Assembly: GCA_003354055.1 (NCBI GenBank)
Contig: PIVQ01000379.1
Coordinates: 1-6,951 of the forward strand
DNA length: 6,951 nucleotides
Source: Desulfobacteraceae bacterium
GTDB taxonomy: Bacteria > Desulfobacterota > Desulfobacteria > Desulfobacterales > Desulfobacteraceae
Direction of reading: 5' to 3'
Shown here: one piece after another, positions 1 to 5,369 of the stretch
Numbering within the stretch: position 1 is the stretch's first letter
Layout: each line of letters starts with the position of its first letter
Made by a program: the position numbers and the translations under genes
The notes under the pieces: generated by a model
The model's input: the letters and a program-made list of their open reading frames with translations, nothing else
Database searches by the model: none
What the model was told of the DNA's origin: nothing

Positions 1-25
1 TAACAAGCCACATTTAATTTCAAGA

Positions 26-54
26 TTGACAAACAGTGATTAAACCCCAAGAAT
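26..54 (+). promoter_or_regulatory. Probable sigma70-type promoter of the thiolase-like gene
   Basis: A perfect TTGACA -35 box lies at 26-31. A 17-nt spacer separates it from AAGAAT at 49-54, which matches the TATAAT consensus at four of six positions. Transcription would start near 60, giving a leader of about 45 nt before the ATG at 107. The spacing is ideal but the -10 box is weak. The gene could also be read from an operon upstream of the window, which cannot be seen. Confidence 0.45.
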
Positions 55-95
55 AGTGTTCATTAAAAGAAAGCTGAATCGAAATTGAATAATTT

Positions 96-100
96 AAGGA
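96..100 (+). promoter_or_regulatory. Shine-Dalgarno site of the thiolase-like gene
   Basis: AAGGA ends six bases before the ATG at 107. Another ATG at 100-102 overlaps this site but is out of frame, so the ribosome-binding position supports 107 as the start. Confidence 0.7.
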
Positions 101-106
101 TGCCGA

Positions 107-1609
107 ATGAAAACAGATGTTGTTGTTGCCGGGTGGGGCCAGGTCACCCAGCCCAAAACCCTGAACACTCCCCCGAAAGATCCCATGGGCCTGATGGAAC
201 AAGCATCCCAATCCGCTGCAAACATTCTGAAAGATCCCGGCCACCTCGCTGAAGTGGACGGTATCCTGGTGGTTAAAAGCCTGAGCGCCTACTATAAAAA
301 ACCGACTGAGGATCTGGCCAATCGCCTGGGAGCCTCCCCCAAATTTCTCTTTGAATCCCGGATCGGAGGCAACTCCCCCCAGACCCTGATAAACAGGGCT
401 GCCGGAATGATTGCCAGAAAAGAACTGAACATGGCCCTGGTGGTTGGGGCAGAGGCTTATGTGCCAAGAACAGGCACAGGCAATAAATTAGACAGTGCCT
501 TATTGCAGGGGATCCCCGAGGATTATGCAGGTGATGATGTCTCCGGTGTCACCCCCCTTGAAGCCAGGTACGGTATTGAACACCCCATGCAGGGATTCCC
601 CCTGTTTGAGACCGCCCTGTGGGCAACATCAGGAAAAGATATTTCCGACTATCTAACCCATGTGGCAAATTTCTGGTCGGAATTCAGCCGGGTGGCCCAG
701 GACAATCCCTATGCCTGGTGCAGGCAGGCCAAAACTCCGGAAGAAATTCTCACCCCTTCAGACCGGAACAGACCCATTGCCTTTCCATATACCAAATTTA
801 TGAACTCCTTTGTCACTGTGGACCAGGGTGCGGCTGTTATCCTTATGTCAGAGGATTATGCCCGTTCCCACGGAGCCGCCAAAGGCAAACCTGTTTACTT
901 CTGCGGCGGGGGCTACGCCGAAGACCGTCAGCGGTTCATGATCCAGAAAACTGACTTTACCTCAAGCCCTCCCCTGAAGTCTGCGGTGGACAAGGCCATG
1001 GACCGCTCAGGCATGACCCTGGCAGACGTTGACTGCTTTGATATTTATTCCTGCTTTCCCTGCGCCGTCTCCATTGCTAAAAAAATGATGGGCCTCCAGG
1101 ATGATGATCCCCGCCCCATGACCCTCACCGGCGGACTGGGATTCTTCGGCGGCCCCGGAAACAACTACAACCTACATGCCGTGGCCACCCTCTGCGAAAT
1201 GATTGCATCCGGAACAACAAAAACCGGCCTGACCACAGCACTTGGATGGTTCATGCAGAAACATGCCGTAGGCATTTTCAGCGCCCTGCCCCCGAAAAAC
1301 TCCCTTGAATCAATGGATATCGAAGACCGGAACGATTTTCTGGCAGGGCCTGAGCCCATTGAAACAGATCCCGAACCGTCAGGCACCGGAATCATTGAAA
1401 CCTATACCATAGTCTACAACCGTGACAGGACACCTGCCTATGCCGTAATTTACGGCCAAACAGATAAAGGCTTACGATTTATTGCACGAACGCCTGAAAA
1501 TCTGGATGTATTCCAGACCTTGGCGACTAAAAACATGGTAGGAGAATCTGTCCTGTTGGAATCGGATCCAAAGATAAATCTGACCATTGCAAGGTTGATG
1601 AAGTTGTGA
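107..1609 (+). CDS. Thiolase-like protein with extra C-terminal domain (TLP1 type), catalytically atypical
   Basis: This 500-residue protein has the thiolase fold. It opens with an N-terminal strand (KTDVVVAGWG), followed by a family-like core (GGNSPQTLINRAAG at about 87-100, LVVGAEAYVPR at 111-121). The later thiolase blocks are DCFDIYSCFP at 309-318, GGLGFFGGPGNNY at 342-354 and TALGWFMQKHAVGIFS at 377-392. About 85 further residues (roughly 415-500) resemble the additional C-terminal domain of mycobacterial 'thiolase-like protein type 1'. Ordinary thiolases are about 390-400 residues, which fits a core plus one added domain. The three usual catalytic positions appear to be Asn89 (nucleophilic Cys), Gly349 (His of GHPxG) and Ala378 (second Cys), so classical acetyl-CoA acetyltransferase activity is unlikely. 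The role is probably acyl-CoA binding or an unusual acyl-CoA reaction in the cytoplasm; the substrate is unknown. Family membership is secure, but annotation as an active acetyl-CoA C-acetyltransferase would be doubtful. Confidence 0.88.
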   Translation: MKTDVVVAGWGQVTQPKTLNTPPKDPMGLMEQASQSAANILKDPGHLAEVDGILVVKSLSAYYKKPTEDLANRLGASPKFLFESRIGGNSPQTLINRAAGMIARKELNMALVVGAEAYVPRTGTGNKLDSALLQGIPEDYAGDDVSGVTPLEARYGIEHPMQGFPLFETALWATSGKDISDYLTHVANFWSEFSRVAQDNPYAWCRQAKTPEEILTPSDRNRPIAFPYTKFMNSFVTVDQGAAVILMSEDYARSHGAAKGKPVYFCGGGYAEDRQRFMIQKTDFTSSPPLKSAVDKAMDRSGMTLADVDCFDIYSCFPCAVSIAKKMMGLQDDDPRPMTLTGGLGFFGGPGNNYNLHAVATLCEMIASGTTKTGLTTALGWFMQKHAVGIFSALPPKNSLESMDIEDRNDFLAGPEPIETDPEPSGTGIIETYTIVYNRDRTPAYAVIYGQTDKGLRFIARTPENLDVFQTLATKNMVGESVLLESDPKINLTIARLMKL

Positions 1610-1614
1610 AAAAA

Positions 1615-1628
1615 ATTGCCCGGGCAAT
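1615..1628. repeat. Perfect 14-bp palindrome after the thiolase-like stop codon
   Basis: ATTGCCCGGGCAAT is perfectly self-complementary and lies five bases after the TGA. A run of seven A residues (1609-1615) precedes it. Read on the minus strand it would be a short hairpin followed by a T run; read on the plus strand no T run follows. It may be a weak terminator element, an operator-like dyad, or chance. Confidence 0.3.
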
Positions 1629-1723
1629 CTGATATCGTAACCCAACACCAGGCCGCACTATAGCGACATGTAATCTCAAAGCAACTGACTGGCGCAATTT
1701 TATGAATATGCCGACCACCGTAG

Positions 1724-1870
1724 TATTACTTAGGTCACCTTTATGCTGCAGGTTTAGGTGTCGACCAAGACATACCTACGGCGTTGAGCTGGATGCAAAA
1801 AGCCAAAAGCAACGGATTTCCTGTCAAAGAAGAGTTTCTGACACCAGAAGGCCTCAAAAAATCATATTAA
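1724..1870 (+). pseudogene. 3' remnant of a Sel1-repeat protein gene
   Basis: The frame of 48 codons from 1724, ending at TAA 1868-1870, begins YYLGHLYAAGLGVDQD. It continues with TALSWMQKAKSNGF at residues 19-32 and then a short tail ending in LKKSY. This matches the Sel1-like repeat pattern (LG-LY--G-GV--D---A--W--KA), a TPR-like fold used for protein-protein contacts. It looks like the final repeat plus natural C-terminus of a longer protein. An in-frame TAG at 1721-1723 lies directly upstream, there is no start codon before the repeat, and I could not recover earlier repeats in any frame between 1610 and 1720. A hairpin terminator follows ten bases after the stop, as expected for a genuine gene end. 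The remnant is therefore best read as what survives of a deleted gene. Confidence 0.7.
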
Positions 1871-1879
1871 AACAACCAC

Positions 1880-1918
1880 GAAAAGACCCGGATTTCTTAT
1901 CCGAATCCGGGTCTTTTC
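1880..1918 (+). terminator. Strong hairpin terminator (possibly bidirectional)
   Basis: A 15-bp perfect stem pairs 1880-1894 with 1904-1918 around a 9-nt loop. It includes the GC-rich arms GACCCGGAT and ATCCGGGTC, flanked by AAAA on the left and TTTT on the right, so U tracts can form on either strand. It sits ten bases after the stop of the Sel1 remnant and about 270 bases after the thiolase-like stop. It was probably the terminator of the lost gene and now ends any readthrough from the thiolase-like gene. Confidence 0.8.
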
Positions 1919-2107
1919 CGTTTCAATCCATCCGCAAACCGTTTCTCTGCGATCCCTCTTGTGTTTATTCTTTTAGTCTCACTTTTGATTAACATTTTTA
2001 TTCTATGTTTTGGTATCAATCTTCCAAAAGCTCCCATTCCTTATGGTTCCTTGCCTAAACGGCCATGAGAAAAAATATGTCAACCATACCCGCAAAAGGG
2101 TGCAAAC

Positions 2108-2136
2108 TTGACTATTAACAGGAAAAATCTTATTCT
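2108..2136 (+). promoter_or_regulatory. Probable sigma70-type promoter of the zinc-ribbon/protease gene
   Basis: TTGACT (2108-2113, five of six consensus) is followed after exactly 17 nt by TATTCT (2131-2136, four of six consensus). Initiation would fall near 2143, leaving a leader of about 95 nt. It lies downstream of the strong terminator at 1880-1918, which suggests that the large gene is its own transcription unit. Confidence 0.5.
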
Positions 2137-2173
2137 TAAAGAAACACTCCACTTCGTCTATTTCTCCAAGTTC

Positions 2174-2214
2174 TGCCCGGATAAGAGCCTGGATTAACAT
2201 AAAAAAACCGGGCA
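2174..2214 (+). other. Possible hairpin in the leader of the zinc-ribbon/protease gene
   Basis: TGCCCGG at 2174-2180 is fully complementary to CCGGGCA at 2208-2214, with a 27-nt loop that ends in seven A residues. The stem is GC-rich but short for its loop, so it may be coincidental. If real, it would lie in the 5' untranslated region, ending 13 nt before the Shine-Dalgarno site. Confidence 0.25.
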
Positions 2215-2226
2215 TCACCCCTTCAC

Positions 2227-2234
2227 GGGAGGGA
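2227..2234 (+). promoter_or_regulatory. Strong Shine-Dalgarno site of the zinc-ribbon/protease gene
   Basis: GGGAGGGA contains GGAGG at 2228-2232, five bases before the ATG at 2238. It fixes the start so that the protein opens with the zinc-ribbon cysteines. Confidence 0.8.
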
Positions 2235-2237
2235 CCT

Positions 2238-5200
2238 ATGAAACGGTGCGCATCGTGCGAACAGATTGTGGCCCAGAGCATTACCACCTGCCCGGCCTGC
2301 GGCAGTCAACTGGTGGCAGGGATGACGTCTATCGATGATTATAGGATCCAGCATATTATCCATGAAGGTAGGTCCTCACTGGTCTGCCGGGCCATTAAAG
2401 AGGGACATAGGAAACCGGTTACCTTACGATTGTTTACAGACCAATCCGGAGTGGATGAGGCCATTGCCCAGCGCCTTGAAAAAGAATTGGATACCCTGGC
2501 GAAACTGCCGGAAGAGCTCTTTGTCCAGCACTTTTCAATCAGACAAAGCAGTACCGGGCATTGGTACAGGGTCAGTGAGTGGGTGGACGCGGACAATTGG
2601 GGCAGCATATTTGTATCCAGCATACTCAATGACCAGCGGCGAATGGTGACCCTGTTTTTCAATATTGCCTCAGCTCTGAATCTGCTCCATCAACACGACC
2701 ATTTCATGCCCTATCTCATCTTGGACGATATCCTCCTGCCGAAGAAACAGACCCGGAACCTGTCCATAAAAATCAATTACAAGCTGTCCAGGTTTCTGAG
2801 TGCCAGGGCGACCCACCACGGGCCCATGCTCCAGAAGCTGCTGGAATACCACCCGGATATTGTCAATGACCGGGCCATTGATTTTCGAACCGGCATCTGG
2901 TCTTTAGGAAAAATATTTATTGAGTTGCTGACGGCTGACCATAACCTGACGGAGTTTTCATCAAAGGTTGACCAGCTTAAAGGGTTGGACCCGAAACTGG
3001 CTGTGTTGATAAAAGTCATGTTATCCGATGATCCTGATCTTCGCCCCCAATCCATGACCAAAGTTGCGTCTACTCTGGGCAGAATCCTGAAGCGGCTGCC
3101 GTCAAAACCCATCTATGCAGCCACCTACAAACCAAAACCCAAACTCCTCAAGGAGCTCACCTGGTTCAAACGCATGGTCATGGTGTTATTGGTAATCATT
3201 TTCAGCATCGTGGGGGCCAATACTTTTGTGTATTTCAACAGGGAACCTGAGACAGGAGATGCAGGCTTTTCCCTGTTCCTGGAATCCCATACAAGATCCA
3301 TTGGATTTCTCATGGTGGAATACTGGCTTGCACACAAAAACCAGATTATCTATAAAAACAAAGTGGAAGGCACTGCCTTTCTGGTGGATAAACAGGGATA
3401 CATGCTCACCAACCGTCATGTGGCCTGCCCCTGGCTGGAAGACCCGACCCTGTTTCAGATCCGGAACCGCCTTCGGGAAACGGATTTGGAATTCGGCCAC
3501 CGGATGTTTCTCTGGTTTGAAGGAACAAAGGCATTTAACCGATTTCCGGGACTCGGTGAAAGCGCAGACCTGGCAGATGCTTATTACCTGGAAGGGGCAT
3601 TCCGGTCTACCGGAAAAAGCAACCTCAGAGTGGTGGGCGTACCCCGGGGACTGCGCCAGGCAGGCGACCGGCTTCATTTGCCCTTTCAGCATGATTTTGC
3701 CGTTTTAAAAATCGATACCCTTCCCGAGGATATTCTCCCCTTGCCTCTGGAAACCCGTCAGAACCCTATTGATATCAGACGGTTGTCACCTGTGATTATC
3801 ATGGGATTTCCCCTGGGAAGCCGGACCCAGGATGAACGCATCAATCCCAGCATCACCCGGGGCCATGTCAGGCGTACCTCAAAAGAGCTCATCCAGGTGG
3901 ATTCATCAATTTACAAGGGCAACAGCGGCGGACCGGCAGTCAATGCCCAGGGCCGAGTGATCGGCATCGCATCAGGTGTGATCACGGACCAGCCCTCGGG
4001 GCAGATCCCGTTGCGAACACCTTTATCAGACTTCGGCCTGGTCCTTCCCATTTCAAAACCTGCAAACTTTGTGGAAAGTCTCAAGGCAGGCAAACCCAAG
4101 TGGAACGGACTGCTGGATTTTACCCTTGAAAAAAAATTAAACCAGGTACTGGACCTTGCCAATGCGCATGACTATAAAGGGGCCGCAGAACTGGCCCACG
4201 CCCTGCTCGAAAACAGCCAGGACCCGGCACTGGTGTTTACCGCAGCTCTGCTGGATTTTTGCAGGAACGATCTTGCGGCCAGCCGCAGGCTTTTTACCCG
4301 CCTGATCTCAATTGAAGGGGAAAATATGGTGGCAAGGCTCATGCTGTTTATCATTGACTGGCTGAATGATGACAACCAGAGCCGCGCCCTGACCCGGGAA
4401 TTGTTTTCCATCAACTGGCAACATCCGGATGAATTTTCAGGGTATCTGGCCCAGGTTCTGAAGTCAGACCGGCGAATGGATCCGTATTTTGTGGAATATG
4501 AGAATCAGGCCGAGAAGGCATGGCGTTCCTTTGTGGAGGGGTTGATTCTGGAAAAAAACAATAATTTGGCCCAGGCTATGGCCCTTTACAAAGAGATCGT
4601 AATGACCGCAGGCGCCAATGACCACCTTTACTTCATGGCATTTTCCCGGCTCAACAGGCTATGGGGTCAAAAGCTGGCCTTTGTGGAAGACAAAGAGGCC
4701 CATGGTACCATACAGCAGGCCCTGTGGGATGAAGCCCTGAAGCACCGGGTGAAGTCAAAAGAAGAGTATAATAAAGCCGTGGCCCTGATCCAGGAATTTG
4801 AATCCCGGGCAACAGCTCATGAAAAAAAAGTGGCGGCCTATGAGCAATTGCAGGAGCTTGCCCCGGAAAACAGGACCATCATAGGACGGGTGGCCTTTTA
4901 CCATGCCAACCAGTCTGAATGGAAAAAATCCTTATCATTTATTGATCAATATTTTGAGACAAGGGCCAGAGAGACCTCTTTGAGCCTGAGTCTTGGGTTG
5001 CTCAAGGGCCAGATTCTTAAACTCACAGGCGATATGGATGATGCCCGCAGCCAGCTCACCCGCTTCCAGAACCAAACAAAAAACCCTTGGTACGGGATCA
5101 TTACCAAGCAATTGCTGACCGGCCCTATAGAAGCCGATCTGACCAGATTAGCAGCAAATTCACCGGCCAAACTCATTACCCTGCACACGGCTCTGGGGCT

Positions 5201-5333
5201 GGATGCCGAAGGCAACCAGGACAGGGAGTCGGCAGCCCATCACTACAGGGAGGCATTGGGCACCTATCTGGATTCATGGAATGAGTACGATCTGGCCCGG
5301 GCCAGGTTAATCCGGTTCAGACAGGTAAACTAA
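2238..5333 (+). CDS. Zinc-ribbon / pseudokinase / membrane-anchored trypsin-like protease with TPR-like C-terminus
   Basis: This 1031-residue protein has five parts in order. (1) A zinc ribbon with Cys4, Cys7, Cys18 and Cys21 (CASC...CPAC). (2) A protein-kinase fold at about 35-285, recognisable from the LH..H...ILL segment (150-167), IWSLG at 220-224 and the late Arg269. ATP-binding and catalytic residues are substituted: Arg64 for the Lys, MPY for HRD at 157-159, and NYK for DFG at 180-182. (3) One membrane helix at about 313-333, preceded by many Lys/Arg and followed by acidic residues, so the N-terminus should be cytoplasmic and the rest periplasmic. (4) A trypsin/HtrA-like protease at about 350-610 with triad His394 (TNRHVAC), Asp486 (HDFAVLKID) and Ser563 (GNSGGP). 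No PDZ domain follows. (5) A helical TPR-like region from about 624 to the end. Inferred role: transmembrane sensing or signalling coupled to envelope proteolysis; substrate and signal are unknown. No close named family is recognised. Domain calls are firm; function is not. Confidence 0.88.
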   Translation: MKRCASCEQIVAQSITTCPACGSQLVAGMTSIDDYRIQHIIHEGRSSLVCRAIKEGHRKPVTLRLFTDQSGVDEAIAQRLEKELDTLAKLPEELFVQHFSIRQSSTGHWYRVSEWVDADNWGSIFVSSILNDQRRMVTLFFNIASALNLLHQHDHFMPYLILDDILLPKKQTRNLSIKINYKLSRFLSARATHHGPMLQKLLEYHPDIVNDRAIDFRTGIWSLGKIFIELLTADHNLTEFSSKVDQLKGLDPKLAVLIKVMLSDDPDLRPQSMTKVASTLGRILKRLPSKPIYAATYKPKPKLLKELTWFKRMVMVLLVIIFSIVGANTFVYFNREPETGDAGFSLFLESHTRSIGFLMVEYWLAHKNQIIYKNKVEGTAFLVDKQGYMLTNRHVACPWLEDPTLFQIRNRLRETDLEFGHRMFLWFEGTKAFNRFPGLGESADLADAYYLEGAFRSTGKSNLRVVGVPRGLRQAGDRLHLPFQHDFAVLKIDTLPEDILPLPLETRQNPIDIRRLSPVIIMGFPLGSRTQDERINPSITRGHVRRTSKELIQVDSSIYKGNSGGPAVNAQGRVIGIASGVITDQPSGQIPLRTPLSDFGLVLPISKPANFVESLKAGKPKWNGLLDFTLEKKLNQVLDLANAHDYKGAAELAHALLENSQDPALVFTAALLDFCRNDLAASRRLFTRLISIEGENMVARLMLFIIDWLNDDNQSRALTRELFSINWQHPDEFSGYLAQVLKSDRRMDPYFVEYENQAEKAWRSFVEGLILEKNNNLAQAMALYKEIVMTAGANDHLYFMAFSRLNRLWGQKLAFVEDKEAHGTIQQALWDEALKHRVKSKEEYNKAVALIQEFESRATAHEKKVAAYEQLQELAPENRTIIGRVAFYHANQSEWKKSLSFIDQYFETRARETSLSLSLGLLKGQILKLTGDMDDARSQLTRFQNQTKNPWYGIITKQLLTGPIEADLTRLAANSPAKLITLHTALGLDAEGNQDRESAAHHYREALGTYLDSWNEYDLARARLIRFRQVN

Positions 5334-5369
5334 CAGGTAAACTAACAGGTAAACTAACAGGTGAACTAA
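5322..5369. repeat. Four 12-bp tandem repeats carrying the stop codons of two convergent genes
   Basis: CAGGTAAACTAA is repeated exactly at 5322, 5334 and 5346, and once more at 5358 with one change (GTG for GTA). The first copy encodes the last residues Gln-Val-Asn and the TAA stop of the protease gene. The last copy contains the TAG stop of rarA on the other strand. Because the unit is four codons long, every copy gives Q-V-N-stop on the plus strand and a TAG in the rarA frame on the minus strand. It is probably a replication-slippage duplication of the gene end. Confidence 0.95.

Larger units (their letters stand above)
1610..2237. other. Gene-free interval with decayed gene, terminator and promoter
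   Basis: No intact gene is supported in this 628-bp interval. From left to right it holds a perfect palindrome just after the thiolase-like stop, a Sel1-repeat gene remnant, a strong hairpin terminator, about 190 bp of AT-rich sequence (1919-2107) in which I see nothing, a promoter, and a leader of about 95 nt ending in a strong Shine-Dalgarno site. The stop-free stretches on both strands here (for example 1702-1992 plus and 2003-2287 minus) resemble no known family. Confidence 0.75.

Noticed and set aside
1702..1992. Plus-strand stop-free frame of 96 codons
   Set aside because: It runs through the Sel1 remnant in the wrong frame and through both arms of the terminator hairpin. It has no Shine-Dalgarno site and no family resemblance.
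1985..2009. TTGATT followed by AT-rich sequence as a second plus-strand promoter
   Set aside because: The only TATAAT-like hexamer is about 13 nt away, which is too close.
1897..2037. Minus-strand basic 46-codon reading frame beginning MGAFGRLIPKH
   Set aside because: An AAGGA lies upstream, but the frame ends inside the terminator stem, has no family resemblance and has no convincing -10 box. It is probably chance in AT-rich sequence.
2078..2083. Perfect TTGACA on the minus strand as a possible divergent promoter
   Set aside because: No acceptable -10 hexamer occurs at 16-18 nt, and no supported minus-strand gene follows.
2043..2118. Two overlapping plus-strand mini-ORFs of 22 and 17 codons (ATG at 2043 and 2065)
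   Set aside because: Neither has a Shine-Dalgarno site, and both run into the -35 box of the protease-gene promoter.
2003..2287. Minus-strand stop-free frame of 94 codons
   Set aside because: It overlaps the promoter, leader and first codons of the zinc-ribbon gene on the other strand, with no ribosome site or recognisable motif.
3186..3692. Minus-strand open frame of 168 codons opposite the protease gene
   Set aside because: It lies entirely within the strongly supported protease coding region and shows no family motif. It is a shadow of the plus-strand codon pattern.
5322..5369. Tandem repeats considered as a CRISPR array or iteron origin
   Set aside because: The units are contiguous 12-mers without spacers, and they are fully explained as duplicated gene-end sequence between two convergent stops.
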